64,000 bases of DNA from Mesosutterella faecium (GCF_022809315.2 NZ_JAKZJU020000001.1:2268979-2332978); one strand, 5' to 3'; positions 7,972-16,953 are shown, numbered from the stretch's first letter. A program made the numbers and translations. The notes: generated by a model not told the origin, from the sequence alone.

Positions 7972-8793
7972 ATGCTCGACTACGAAGAAATGCGCTATCT
8001 GGTGGAGTTCTCGCGGCTGGGAACCCTCTCGGAGGTGGCGAAGCGCTGCCACATCTCCCAGCCCACGGTGACCCGGGCCATGAAGAAGGCCGAGGAGGAG
8101 ATCGGGGTGAGCCTCTTCGAGCACCGCAGGAACCGGCTTGACTTGAACGAGAACGGGCGGCTCGCGGCCTCGGAGCTGCAGCAGCTGCTGCAGCAGTGGG
8201 ACGAGGCCTACCGCAGGGTGCGCGAGTTCGACCGCTCGCACCGCGTGATTTCGATCGGCTCGTGCGCCGCGGTCCAGATCCCGGGGCTCGTCGCGCGGCT
8301 CTCCCAGGCCGCGCCCGACGCGCCGATCAGCACCGAGACCGCCGCGGTGCCCGATCTCACCGCGGGGCTCGAGGCCGGCCGCTACCGGCTCGTGGTCCTC
8401 CCCTTCCGCCCGAAGGACCCGGAGCTCTACAGCGAAAAGGTGGGCAGCGAGCAGCTCATGCTTCTCGTGCCCCCGGAGCACCGCCTCGCGGGCCGCGCTT
8501 CCGTTGCGCTCAAAGACCTCGAAGGCGAGACGATGCTGCTCTACACGCACATCGGCTTCTGGTCGGAGCTCGTGCGGAACAAAATGCCCGGAACCCGCTT
8601 CCTGCTGCAGAGCGACCGCAGGACGCTGCTCGACCTCATCGCGCGCACCGGGCTGCCCGCCTTCACCACCGACATCGCCAACCTCTCCCGCAGCCTCGAA
8701 GGCCGGGTCTGCGTCCCTTTTTCCGACCCGGAGGCCCGGGCCGACTACTACCTCGTGTGCCGCAGGGACTACTGGCGGCAGCTGCGCCTCTAA
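7972..8793 (+). CDS. LysR-family transcriptional regulator
   Basis: A 273-residue protein with an N-terminal winged helix-turn-helix (about residues 3-62, EVAKRCHISQPTVTRAMKKAEEEIG) and a periplasmic-binding-like effector domain after it. It is somewhat shorter than the usual 290-310 residues. It is divergent from the aldo/keto reductase pseudogene across a 171-bp AT-rich region, so that gene was probably its target. If so, the regulator may now have no functional local target. No good ribosome-binding site is visible before the ATG. The inducer is unknown. Confidence 0.88.
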   Translation: MLDYEEMRYLVEFSRLGTLSEVAKRCHISQPTVTRAMKKAEEEIGVSLFEHRRNRLDLNENGRLAASELQQLLQQWDEAYRRVREFDRSHRVISIGSCAAVQIPGLVARLSQAAPDAPISTETAAVPDLTAGLEAGRYRLVVLPFRPKDPELYSEKVGSEQLMLLVPPEHRLAGRASVALKDLEGETMLLYTHIGFWSELVRNKMPGTRFLLQSDRRTLLDLIARTGLPAFTTDIANLSRSLEGRVCVPFSDPEARADYYLVCRRDYWRQLRL

Positions 8794-8948
8794 GGTCCGG
8801 GACCGGCCCGGTGGCCCTAAGGGTTATCACTGATTTTCGGCCCCCGGCCCACATCTTGTTGTCCCGGCGAGGCACCCCCAAAAAGGTTTTCCTTTCTGAA
8901 CAAAGGCTTTGGCGGGGCCTGCCGAAATTCTGACCACAAGCCTTAAAA

Positions 8949-8964
8949 ACACTAGAACTAGTTT
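8949..8964. promoter_or_regulatory. NrdR box 1
   Basis: The 16-bp site ACACTAGAACTAGTTT resembles the palindromic NrdR consensus (ACACWATATATWGTGT). NrdR is the ATP/dATP-sensing repressor of ribonucleotide reductase genes. This box starts 31 bp before a second one, about three helical turns, which is the normal tandem spacing, and lies upstream of nrdD. Confidence 0.75.
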
Positions 8965-8979
8965 TATGAATGTCTCCGA

Positions 8980-8995
8980 GCACTAAACCTAGTCA
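8980..8995. promoter_or_regulatory. NrdR box 2
   Basis: The site GCACTAAACCTAGTCA is a second match to the NrdR palindrome, in phase with box 1. A TGTAAAAT sequence directly downstream (about 8999-9006) is a plausible extended -10, so repressor bound here would block RNA polymerase. Confidence 0.7.
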
Positions 8996-9031
8996 GCGTG
9001 TAAAATCCATTTCCCTGCGCGGGCGGCGGAG

Positions 9032-9073
9032 CCTGAGGAAGCGCCCTCCTCCTAAGGAGGGCGCTTCCTCAGG
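9032..9073 (+). promoter_or_regulatory. Perfect 19-bp stem-loop in the nrdD leader
   Basis: The arms CCTGAGGAAGCGCCCTCCT (9032-9050) and their exact complement (9055-9073) enclose a 4-nt loop. The hairpin lies between the presumed promoter (-10 near 9000) and the nrdD start at 9236, so it would form in the mRNA leader. No run of T follows, so it is not an ordinary intrinsic terminator. It could stabilise the message or bind a regulator; this is not established. Confidence 0.7.
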
Positions 9074-9235
9074 GCCCATCACCCCGCGTTAAAAATTTCG
9101 TCCGTGCGGAAAAATCCCCCGGAAGCATCCCCTCGCGCCTGGCAGCGGGAGCGGTCCCGGAGCCCGGAAAGAGCGGCCTCAGGCGGGCCGCCCCGAGGGG
9201 CTGCGGAAAAATCATTGTTGAGGCAGAGAGAAAAA

Positions 9236-11404
9236 ATGGTACAGGTCATCAAGAAAGACGGTTCCCTCGAGAACTTCATCCCCTCGAAAATCTCGGTCGC
9301 GGCCAACAAGGCCGCCTTCCGCTGCGACAAGAAGTTCACCGAGCAGCAGCAGGCGCAGATCGTCGAGGCGGTGCTGAAGAAGCTCGGCGGCCGGGACAAG
9401 ACCACCGTCTCCGACCTGCACGAAATCGTGATCGCGACCCTGGGGTCGCTCGGCTATGTCGACGTCGCGCAGTCCTACGCCGAATACCGCTACTACAAGA
9501 CCCAGTACGCGAAGACCTTCGAGAAGCTACGCCAGGACGCCGACGACGTGCTGCACCTGGGCGACCGCGAGAACGCGAACTTCGACTCCGCGCTCGTCTC
9601 GACGAAGGGCTCGCTCATCAAGGGCTACCTCACGAAGTCCCTCTACAAGCAGTTCTACCTCTCCAAGCAGGAGAAGGCCCTGACCGAGCGCGGCGACATC
9701 TACATCCACGACCTCCGGGACATGATCCTGGGGAGCGTGAACTGCTGCCTCTTTGACATCGGCCGCGTCCTCAAGGGGGGCTTCGAGATGTCGAACGTCG
9801 AGTACACGGAGCCGAAGTCGGTGCTCTCGGCGCTGCAGGTCGTGGGCGACCTCACGCTCGTGGCGACCGCGCAGCAGTTCGGGGGCTTTACGCTGCCCGA
9901 GCTCGACAAGGTGCTGCTGCCCTACACGCTCAAGACCTACCGGAGCGCCCTCGAACGCTACAGGGGGCTGGGGCTCTCCGAGGACAAGTGCCTCGAGCAG
10001 GCCGAGAAGGACACCCGCCGCGAGCTCGAGCAGGGCTTCCAGAGCCTCGAGCTCAAGCTGAACACCGTGCCTTCGAGCCGCGGCGACTTCGCCTTCACGA
10101 CCGTCACCTTCGGGCAGTGGTCGATCACGAAGACCACGCACGAGGAGCGCAAGTGGCTCGAGGCGATCGACGAGACGCTGCTGCGCACGCGCCGCAACGG
10201 CCACGGCAAAAACCACCAGCCGGTGGTCTTCCCGAAGCTGGTCTACCTCTACGACGAGAACCAGGTGAAGAACGACGACTCGGGCTACAGCCAGAAGCTC
10301 TACGAGGAGGGCATCCGCACCTCCGCGCAGTGCATGTACCCCGACTGGCTCTCGCTCTCCTCGAAGTACGGCACCGTCTCGCACGAGTTCCAGACCCACG
10401 GCGAGATCATCAGCCCGATGGGCTGCCGCGCCTACCTCTCGCCCTGGGCGAACGAGAAGGGCGAGTACATCTCGGTCGGCCGCTGCAACATCGGCGCGGT
10501 CTCGATCAACTTCCCGCTCATCATCAAGTACACGCAGGTGAACTACCCCGACTCCTGGCGCGAGCGCTTCTGGGTCGAGCTCGACCAGAGGCTCGAGGTG
10601 ATCCGCGCGTTCCTGAAGAAGCGCTATGACGTGATCCGCCACCAGAAGTGCTCCTCGAACCCGCTCGCCTTCACGCAGGGCGGCTTCTACGAGGGCACGA
10701 AGGACCCGGACGACGAGGTGGGAGACCTCGTGCGCTACATGACCGCCTCCTTCGGCGTGGCCGCGCTCGACGAGTCCACGTACCTGTGGACCGGCCGCCG
10801 CCTGGTCGAGGACGAGGGGCGCTTTGGCAGCGAGATCCTCAACCACTTGAAGGCCAAGATCGCGCAGTTCAAGAAGGAGGACGGCTACCTCTACGCGATC
10901 TACGGGACTCCGGCCGAGAGCTACAGCGGCACGCAGGCGCGCCAGTACGACGCCTACTGCAGGAGCGTCGGGGTCGACAATGTCTTTGCGCACACGAAGC
11001 ACTACAACAAGGACTACTTCTCGAACTCCTTCCACGCGAACGTGACCGAGGACATCACCCCCTTTGAGAAGCAGGACGCGGAGTTCCGCAACTTCCACCT
11101 CTGCGAGGGCGGGCACATCCAGTACGTGCGCCTCGACAACCCCGAGAACACCGAGGCGGTGAAGGCGGTGATCGAGCGCGGCATGGAAGACGGCTTCTAC
11201 CAGGGCGTGAACTTCGACGCGGCGTACTGCCACGACTGCGGGACGCACTCGACCAACGTGCTCAACGTCTGCCCGCACTGCGGCAGCCGCAACATCACGG
11301 TGATCTCGCGCGTGTGCGGCTACCTCGGCTACACGAACGTGAACGGGAAGTCGCGCATGAACGACTCGAAGCGGCTCGAGATCTCGCAGCGCGTCTCGAT
11401 GTGA
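9236..11404 (+). CDS. nrdD: Anaerobic ribonucleoside-triphosphate reductase
   Basis: A 722-residue class III ribonucleotide reductase that makes dNTPs without oxygen using a glycyl radical. It has an N-terminal ATP-cone (about residues 1-90, starting VQVIKKDGSLENF), the catalytic barrel, a C-terminal zinc site (C665, C668, C679, C682) and the radical site RVCGYLGY, with Gly695 as the radical residue. I chose the ATG at 9236 because the ATP-cone begins there. The in-frame 44 codons upstream look like leader, and a purine-rich GAGGCAGAGAG precedes the ATG. It is followed 31 bp later by nrdG and preceded by tandem NrdR boxes. Confidence 0.97.
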   Translation: MVQVIKKDGSLENFIPSKISVAANKAAFRCDKKFTEQQQAQIVEAVLKKLGGRDKTTVSDLHEIVIATLGSLGYVDVAQSYAEYRYYKTQYAKTFEKLRQDADDVLHLGDRENANFDSALVSTKGSLIKGYLTKSLYKQFYLSKQEKALTERGDIYIHDLRDMILGSVNCCLFDIGRVLKGGFEMSNVEYTEPKSVLSALQVVGDLTLVATAQQFGGFTLPELDKVLLPYTLKTYRSALERYRGLGLSEDKCLEQAEKDTRRELEQGFQSLELKLNTVPSSRGDFAFTTVTFGQWSITKTTHEERKWLEAIDETLLRTRRNGHGKNHQPVVFPKLVYLYDENQVKNDDSGYSQKLYEEGIRTSAQCMYPDWLSLSSKYGTVSHEFQTHGEIISPMGCRAYLSPWANEKGEYISVGRCNIGAVSINFPLIIKYTQVNYPDSWRERFWVELDQRLEVIRAFLKKRYDVIRHQKCSSNPLAFTQGGFYEGTKDPDDEVGDLVRYMTASFGVAALDESTYLWTGRRLVEDEGRFGSEILNHLKAKIAQFKKEDGYLYAIYGTPAESYSGTQARQYDAYCRSVGVDNVFAHTKHYNKDYFSNSFHANVTEDITPFEKQDAEFRNFHLCEGGHIQYVRLDNPENTEAVKAVIERGMEDGFYQGVNFDAAYCHDCGTHSTNVLNVCPHCGSRNITVISRVCGYLGYTNVNGKSRMNDSKRLEISQRVSM

Positions 11405-11435
11405 GGCGGGCGGGCAGCGCGGGGAGCGGCTTCAA

Positions 11436-11918
11436 ATGAACTACGTGGGCTTCAGCAAATTCGACACCGCCAACGGCCCGGGCGTGCGCGTCTCGCTTTT
11501 CGTGGCGGGCTGCACCGTCCGCTGCAAGGGGTGCTTCAATCCCGAGTCCTGGGACTTCCGGGCCGGAAAGCCCTTTACCGGGGAGACGCTCGAAGAGCTG
11601 CTCACAGGCCTTCGCAGCCCCTACGTGCGGGGGCTGTCGATCCTGGGCGGCGACCCCTTTGAGAAAGAGAACATGCCGCAGGTCCTCGCGATCGCGCAGG
11701 CCGTGCGCCGCGAGTTCGGCACGACTAAGGACATCTGGATCTGGAGCGGGCGCACGCGCGAGGTGCTCGAGCGCGATCCCTCCGCCCGCGCGATCCTGTC
11801 CGTGGCCGACGTGCTGGTGGACGGCCCCTTCGTGGAAAAGCTCAAAGTCACCGAAAAGGGGCACTGGTTCGGAAGCACCAACCAGCGGGTGATCAGGTTG
11901 CGGCCGGAGGCGGACTGA
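11436..11918 (+). CDS. nrdG: Anaerobic RNR activating protein (radical SAM)
   Basis: A 160-residue radical-SAM activase that uses a [4Fe-4S] cluster and S-adenosylmethionine to put the glycyl radical on NrdD. The cluster motif CTVRCKGC gives C26, C30 and C33, and the SAM-binding LSILGGDPFEKEN follows. Length fits NrdG. It is the second gene of the nrdDG operon and is followed by a terminator. Confidence 0.96.
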   Translation: MNYVGFSKFDTANGPGVRVSLFVAGCTVRCKGCFNPESWDFRAGKPFTGETLEELLTGLRSPYVRGLSILGGDPFEKENMPQVLAIAQAVRREFGTTKDIWIWSGRTREVLERDPSARAILSVADVLVDGPFVEKLKVTEKGHWFGSTNQRVIRLRPEAD

Positions 11919-11937
11919 CCGCCCCGCAGCCGAAAGA

Positions 11938-11969
11938 AGGGCGGCCTTACCTAGCCGCCCTTTCCTTTT
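11938..11969 (+). terminator. Intrinsic terminator after nrdG
   Basis: Stem AGGGCGGC (11938-11945) pairs with GCCGCCCT (11954-11961) and is followed by a T-rich tract. It lies between two convergent genes and could serve both. Confidence 0.8.
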
Positions 11970-12045
11970 CCTTCTTTTCCTCAAAAGCCCCGAAAGCCCG
12001 GGGCGCCCGGCCAAAAAAGGCGCCTTCCGCCCCGCCGCCCCCTTC

Positions 12046-13020
12046 TCAGGCCTTTTTCCGAAACTCGAGCGGAGTCCAGGTCATCGGGTTCACCCACGGG
12101 TCCTTGCCGCACACGCTCTTGATCGAGTTGGCGAGCACCCCGCGGAACCACTGCTGGGCCGGGTCCCGGCTGAAGCGGCTGTGCCAGACGATCTTGATGC
12201 TGGGCGGGGCCGCGAAAGGCTTGAAGTCCTCGGGAAAGGGGATCGTCTCCAGGTGGAAGAACGCCTTGAACATCTGCTCGGAGGTGAGCGTGCAGGCCAC
12301 CATCCAGGCGTCGGTCTTCAGAAGGAACACCGGAGCGGCCAGGGCGTCGGGCACCACCACGAAGTTGTCGGGGCTCGTGCTGTCCCTCATGAACTGCCGG
12401 CCGCGCAGCCTCGAGGCCATCACGATGCACTCGGGATACTGCTCGAGGTCGGCTGCCCGCACCCGCTTGAGCGAGAGCAGCGGGTGCCCGGGGCGCAGCG
12501 TGATCGAATAGCTGCAGTGCGATGCGACGAGCTGCTCGAAGCCGCTGCGGATGTTGCCCGAGGGCGAGATCGCCACGTCGGCGCGCCCGTCGGAGAGCAT
12601 CTCCTGCCAGTCGCTGCCCGGGGCGAGGAAGACGACCCGGCAGCCCGGAGCCGTGACCGAAAGCTCGTCGACCAGCACCGGCCCGAAGCGCGACAGCGGC
12701 TGGTCGAACACGATCACGGCGAAGGTTTTCTTCAGCTGCCGCGGGTCGAAGACCTGGGGCTTGAGCAGCCGCTCGAGCGCGGCGAGGCTGTCCTGGACGT
12801 AGGGCCAGAGCTCCTCGGCCGCCTTCGTGGGCGCCATCACGCTGCCCACGCGCACGAAAAGCTCGTCGCCCAGGGTCTCCCGCAGCGACTTGAGGATGCG
12901 CGAGGCCTTGGGCACGTGCACTCCAAGGAGCGCCGCGGCCTCGGTAAGCGACCGCTTCACCCAGAGCGCCCGGAAAAGCTCGAGCTGCTGCCTTGAAATG
13001 TCTTTTTCCGCCTGCTGCAT
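12046..13020 (-). CDS. LysR-family transcriptional regulator
   Basis: A 324-residue LysR regulator with an N-terminal winged HTH (about residues 10-68, LTEAAALLGVHVPKASRILK) and an effector-binding domain. It is divergent from the MmgE/PrpD gene across 277 bp that contain a perfect TGGTATACCA palindrome (13202-13211), a possible operator. The most likely target is that neighbour. The ligand is not evident. Confidence 0.88.
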   Translation of the reverse strand: MQQAEKDISRQQLELFRALWVKRSLTEAAALLGVHVPKASRILKSLRETLGDELFVRVGSVMAPTKAAEELWPYVQDSLAALERLLKPQVFDPRQLKKTFAVIVFDQPLSRFGPVLVDELSVTAPGCRVVFLAPGSDWQEMLSDGRADVAISPSGNIRSGFEQLVASHCSYSITLRPGHPLLSLKRVRAADLEQYPECIVMASRLRGRQFMRDSTSPDNFVVVPDALAAPVFLLKTDAWMVACTLTSEQMFKAFFHLETIPFPEDFKPFAAPPSIKIVWHSRFSRDPAQQWFRGVLANSIKSVCGKDPWVNPMTWTPLEFRKKA

Positions 13021-13201
13021 GCCGATCCCCTCCCGCTTCTCCCTTTTTAAGCCCTTCCTCCGCGGGGCCCCTCAGCGCCAGGCCCCGGTCCCTGGCTGAG
13101 GGAAGGGTTCTCCGGCCCATCTTAAATCAGGGCGCGGCGCTGCGTTTAAAAACCGAAAACAGCCGTTTCATTTTGAGGAGGCGGCAGGGGGTTACTCTGA
13201 C

Positions 13202-13211
13202 TGGTATACCA
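13202..13211. promoter_or_regulatory. Palindrome in the LysR / mmgE-like divergent region
   Basis: The perfect 10-bp palindrome TGGTATACCA lies 87 bp before the MmgE/PrpD start and 182 bp from the LysR start. The position fits a regulator site, but a palindrome of this size can occur by chance. Confidence 0.3.
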
Positions 13212-13297
13212 CCAGGGCCTCCCTAAAATGGGCTACATCGAAGGGCTGGGCCGGCGCAGGCGCCGCCCTCCCCTTTTTTTCTGCTGGAGCGAAGACC

Positions 13298-14671
13298 ATG
13301 GAAGAAAAATTCAGCCCGTCCCAGGCCTGCGCCGCCTTTGCGGCGGGCCTGCGCTATGAAGACATTCCCGAAAAAGTGCTCGACCTCATCAAGCGCGACC
13401 TGCTCGACTGGGCGGGCTGCGCGATCAAGGGCTCGCGCGACCGCTCCTCCCAGCCGATCAGAACCGTGAAGGCCCTTTTGGGCGGCGCCCCCCAGGCGGG
13501 CGTCTTCGGCGACCCGGCGCTCACCGACATGAGGACCGCGGCAACCGAAAACGGCTACTTCGGCCACATCTTCGAGATGGACGACGTGGACCGCGAGTCC
13601 ATCTCGCACCCGGCCACCGTCGTGATGCCGCCGGCCCTTGCGGCCGCCCAGTACTACGGGCGCAGCGGGCGCGAGATCCTCACCGCCATCGTGGCCGGGT
13701 TCGAGGTGATGCTGCGCATCGGCGCCGCGATCACCCCGGCGCACTACAAGATCTTCCACACCACCTCCACCACTGGCGTCTTCGGCGCCGCGGCCTCCGC
13801 GGGCCGGATCCTCAGGCTCGCGCCCGAGCGCATGCTCTGGGCGCTCGGCAACGCGGGTACGCTCGCCTGCGGGCTGTGGCAGTTCAACCCCGATGGCGCG
13901 ATGAGCAAGTTCATCCACGCGGGCGGGGCCGCCGGCAACGGCCTGTGGGTCGCCCTTCTCGCGCAAAACGGTTTTTCCGGCGCCTCGCACATCCTCGAGG
14001 GCCCCCAGGGGTTCTTCGCGGGCTTCGCCCGCCAGGAGGTGAACATGGAGCTCTTCCGCGACTTCGGGCAGCGCTGGAGGGCGGGCACCGTCTCCTTCAA
14101 GCCCTACCCCTGCTGCCGCCACACGCACTCGGCGATCGACGCCGCGCTTGAAATCAGAAGGCAGCTGCTCCAGCAGCCCGGCGACCGCATCGCAAAGCTC
14201 ACGGCTCACACTTACGGCACGGCCCTTTCCATTGCCGGCAAGACCCGCCCGAAGACGGGCCGGGACGCGAAGTTCTCGCTCTCCTACTGCATCGCGAGCG
14301 CGATCCTGCGGGGCACCCCTGCCGAGGCCTCCTTCAGCCAGCAGGCGACCGAGGACCCGGAGCTGCGCGCGCTGCTCGAGCGCATCACCGTGATCGACGA
14401 CCCGAAGCTCGACGCCTGCGTGCCGCACAACTGGCCCTCCAGGATCGAAGCGGTCACCGAAAGCGGCCGCGAGCTCACGGCCCAGGTCCAGGCCCCGAAG
14501 GGCGACCCCGAAAACGAAATCAGCTGGGCGGAGTGCGAGACGAAGTTCCGCACGATGACGCTCGACATCCTCACGGAGAAGCAGCAGGACGCCGTGATCG
14601 GCTACGCGAAGGGGTTCGACTCTGTCGCGGACTTCTCGCGCGAGAACCTCTTCCGGCTCGCAAACGGCTGA
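13298..14671 (+). CDS. MmgE/PrpD family protein
   Basis: A 457-residue protein of the MmgE/PrpD fold, which includes 2-methylcitrate dehydratase, cis-aconitate decarboxylase and iminodisuccinate epimerase. Family features are the early DLLDWAGCAIKGS stretch, the all-helical N-terminal domain and the KPYPCCRHTHSAIDAALE stretch at about residue 270. SD-like GGAGCGAAG precedes the ATG. A convergent lyase of the fumarase/aspartase superfamily ends 180 bp away, with a terminator between. The pairing recalls iminodisuccinate/EDDS catabolism (epimerase plus C-N lyase giving fumarate), but the substrate cannot be assigned from sequence. Confidence 0.88.
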   Translation: MEEKFSPSQACAAFAAGLRYEDIPEKVLDLIKRDLLDWAGCAIKGSRDRSSQPIRTVKALLGGAPQAGVFGDPALTDMRTAATENGYFGHIFEMDDVDRESISHPATVVMPPALAAAQYYGRSGREILTAIVAGFEVMLRIGAAITPAHYKIFHTTSTTGVFGAAASAGRILRLAPERMLWALGNAGTLACGLWQFNPDGAMSKFIHAGGAAGNGLWVALLAQNGFSGASHILEGPQGFFAGFARQEVNMELFRDFGQRWRAGTVSFKPYPCCRHTHSAIDAALEIRRQLLQQPGDRIAKLTAHTYGTALSIAGKTRPKTGRDAKFSLSYCIASAILRGTPAEASFSQQATEDPELRALLERITVIDDPKLDACVPHNWPSRIEAVTESGRELTAQVQAPKGDPENEISWAECETKFRTMTLDILTEKQQDAVIGYAKGFDSVADFSRENLFRLANG

Positions 14672-14755
14672 ACGCCTGCCTGCGGGGCTCGCTTAAAGGG
14701 GGCGCCTGCTGCCGCCCCCGGATCCTCTTCAGCTCTTTCAGCCGTCCAAGGCTCA

Positions 14756-14796
14756 GGCGCCGGCGTCAGGTCTGACGGCGGCGCCTTTTCTTTCTT
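14756..14796. terminator. Terminator between convergent genes
   Basis: A 14-bp stem with one mismatch (AGGCGCCGGCGTCA with TGACGGCGGCGCCT, loop GGTC) is followed on the plus strand by a T-rich tract. It terminates the MmgE/PrpD transcript. Confidence 0.8.
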
Positions 14797-14851
14797 TTTC
14801 CTTCCTGCCCGCGGCCCGCTCCGGGCCGCAGGCCGGTTTCCTTCTGATCGG

Positions 14852-16228
14852 TCAGAAGGCAGGCTCTTCGGCCTCAGAGGCCTTCGCGCTCCACTTCTCG
14901 ACCACGCGGTCGGCGAACTGCGGGGCGAGCCCGAGGTAGCTGTGCGGGTTGAGCATCGCGTCGACCTCCTCCTCGGTGAAGGCCGCCTCCACCTCCGGGG
15001 TCCTCATCAGCACGTCCTTGAGCGGGATCTCCTTCTCGTAGGCCTCCATGCAGGCCTTGTAGACGATGCCGTGGGCGGTCATGCGGCCGAGCCTGCGCGC
15101 GAGGTGCATCATCACGCACTCGCTCATCATGAGGCTCTTCTGGGCGAAGAGGTTGCGCTCCATGTGCTTCGGGTAGACGATGAGGTTCTTCAGGATGTTC
15201 TTCGACTTCGCGAGGGCCGCCCCCATGAGGTGGCAGGCGCGGGGGATGGCCTCCCACTCGGTGAGGAAGCACCCCCAGTCGCGCTCGTTCTCGCTCACCA
15301 TCGACTCGGTGACGGCCGGGGCGATGCTGCGGACGCTGCGCAGCAGCGCGAGCACGTTCTCGAGCACCGCGGGGTTGCGCTTGTGGGGCATCGTGGACGA
15401 CCCGATCTTGCCCATGAAGAAGGGCTCCTCGAGCTCGAGGATCTCGGTGCGCTGCAGCGACAGGATCTCGTGGCAGATGCGCCCGAGCGTGCCCGCGCAA
15501 AGCGCGAGGTTCGAGGTGAACTCGGCCTGCGAGTCGCGCGCCACGTGCCAGGCGATCGTGGGGACGCCCAGGCCCAGGATCCTGAACATGCGCTTCTGGG
15601 TCTCCAGTCCGTGCTCGGGCTGGGAGGCGAGGGTGCCCACGGCGCCCGCCATCTCGCCCACGAAGACGCGGCCGGCCATCTCCTCGAGCCGCTCGATGTC
15701 GCGCCCGAGCTCGTCGGCCCAGACCGCGGCCTTGTAGCCGAAGGTGATCGGAATGGCGTGCACGACGTGCGTGCGGCCGGCCATCGGGGTCGACCGGTAT
15801 TTGCGGGCGAGATCGAGGCAGTAGCGCAGGCAGAGCTTCATGTCGCGCAGGATCACCCGGTATGCGTCGCGTTCGAGCAGCACCAGGCCGGTGTCGACGA
15901 TGTCCTGGCTCGTCGCCCCCCAGTGCACGAACTCTCCGGCGCGCTCCGGCAGCACCGCCTTGAAGGCCTTGAGCAGCGGCACGATCGTGATCGAGCTCTT
16001 GTAGAACTCGCCGATCGAGGGGATGTCGAGGAGCTCGGCCCTCGCGTACTTCCTGATGATGTCGGCCTTCTCGCGCGGGATCACCCCGAGCTCGGCCTGC
16101 GCCTCGGCAAGCGCCGCCTCCGTGTCGAGCCACTTCTGGGCCCAGGACTTGTCGGAGAAAATCTCGCGCATCTCATCGGTGCTGAACATGCAGCCGTGGA
16201 TCTGGCTGTCGATAACGGTTGACGGCAT
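14852..16228 (-). CDS. Fumarase/aspartase-superfamily lyase (PurB/PcaB-like)
   Basis: A 458-residue lyase. It shows HWGATSQD (102-109), GRTHVVHA (151-158, with a likely catalytic His) and the superfamily signature GSSTMPHKRNP (276-286). The family eliminates fumarate or a related acid from argininosuccinate, adenylosuccinate or similar substrates, or opens carboxymuconate lactones. The signature and the DIVDT segment place it with the PurB/PcaB branch. A housekeeping purB role is possible but the neighbourhood is not purine synthesis. With the convergent MmgE/PrpD gene, a catabolic C-N or C-C lyase is equally likely. Confidence 0.82.
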   Translation of the reverse strand: MPSTVIDSQIHGCMFSTDEMREIFSDKSWAQKWLDTEAALAEAQAELGVIPREKADIIRKYARAELLDIPSIGEFYKSSITIVPLLKAFKAVLPERAGEFVHWGATSQDIVDTGLVLLERDAYRVILRDMKLCLRYCLDLARKYRSTPMAGRTHVVHAIPITFGYKAAVWADELGRDIERLEEMAGRVFVGEMAGAVGTLASQPEHGLETQKRMFRILGLGVPTIAWHVARDSQAEFTSNLALCAGTLGRICHEILSLQRTEILELEEPFFMGKIGSSTMPHKRNPAVLENVLALLRSVRSIAPAVTESMVSENERDWGCFLTEWEAIPRACHLMGAALAKSKNILKNLIVYPKHMERNLFAQKSLMMSECVMMHLARRLGRMTAHGIVYKACMEAYEKEIPLKDVLMRTPEVEAAFTEEEVDAMLNPHSYLGLAPQFADRVVEKWSAKASEAEEPAF

Positions 16229-16437
16229 CTCTTGGTTCCTCGTAAAGGGGGGAGGGCGGCGGTCGGTGCGCGCCCTGACTGTGATCCGGTTGTTGTTTCC
16301 TCCCGGGGCGGCCTTTCGTCCCGGGGGACGATCCTATTTTCCCGATCTGGGCTCCCCGCTTCCCCTTTTGGCCAATATGTCCTGATTTAATGAGCGGGGC
16401 CGCAGAAAGTTCTCATTTAGGGCGTGGAATTTAAATG
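16229..16437. other. Gene-free region upstream of the lyase
   Basis: About 210 bp of promoter-side sequence for the minus-strand lyase. A CCCGGGG repeat forms an inverted pair (near 16290 and 16318). On the plus strand, TTTAAAT at 16430-16436 could be a -10 for the element at 16438. No coding sequence is supported here. Confidence 0.35.
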
Positions 16438-16532
16438 AATTACCGGCGGGGGCGGAAAGTCCCCGAAGCGAATAGATTCGGACATAAGGCCGGGCGGCTC
16501 CCCGCGGCTGCGGGAATCCCCGCGCTTTTTTT
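16438..16532 (+). repeat. Left copy of the 95-bp direct repeat flanking the IS1634-like element
   Basis: 95 bp identical, as read, to 20786-20880. The copies directly abut the ends of the composite element, so they are its target duplication; IS1634-family elements are known for long, variable duplications. The unit itself looks structured: CCGAA/TTCGG and GCGGG/CCCGC stems, ending in seven T residues. It may be a small RNA or terminator that the element duplicated. Confidence 0.85.
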
Positions 16533-16632
16533 CCTGACTTTTTCCGTGATTTCTTTATCAAACCTTGTGCGGAAGCCTGGTACTCAAGGCTTTCGGCTCT
16601 TTTTAAATCTATCCAGCGATGTAGGTAAATTT

Positions 16633-16881
16633 TTAAGCCATAGGCAGGCGAGAATGGAATTTCCTGCGGATGCTTTCAGCCGTCTCAAGGTCTTTCAGAG
16701 GCTCGATCCCGCAGGCGTTAAGGATCTTGTCGCAAACTTCCTGTAAAGAGAGAAGATCTCCTTTTTCATTCCTGACGCTGAGCGACTCCGCATTCTCATT
16801 GCTGCAGCAGTAGAGGAAAGACTGAGCCTTCTTCAGCCCCTTCAGCCTGCTGATCTTCATAGATTCCAGCGCCCGAATGAG
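16633..16881 (-). pseudogene. 3' fragment of the IS1634-family transposase
   Basis: Read on the minus strand from 16881 this gives ELIRALESMKISRL and so on to a stop at 16633. It is in frame with the 5' fragment when the IS21-like element and one copy of GTTCCGCG are removed: the joined reading is VSGAE-LIRALESM. It supplies about the last 82 residues of an original protein of roughly 600. The apparent 75-residue gene starting at 16860 is this fragment, not an independent gene. Confidence 0.8.
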
Positions 16882-16953
16882 TTCCGCGTGTCAAGCGTAT
16901 GTCGATTTGCCCCCCAAAACGACAAAAAAGTGACCCCCCTTTAATTTGTTAGA

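Noticed and set aside
9032..9073. Intrinsic terminator before nrdD
   Set aside because: No T tract follows the stem on either strand.
9527..11278. 583-residue minus-strand frame opposite nrdD
   Set aside because: Shadow of a clearly real gene; biased composition and no motifs.
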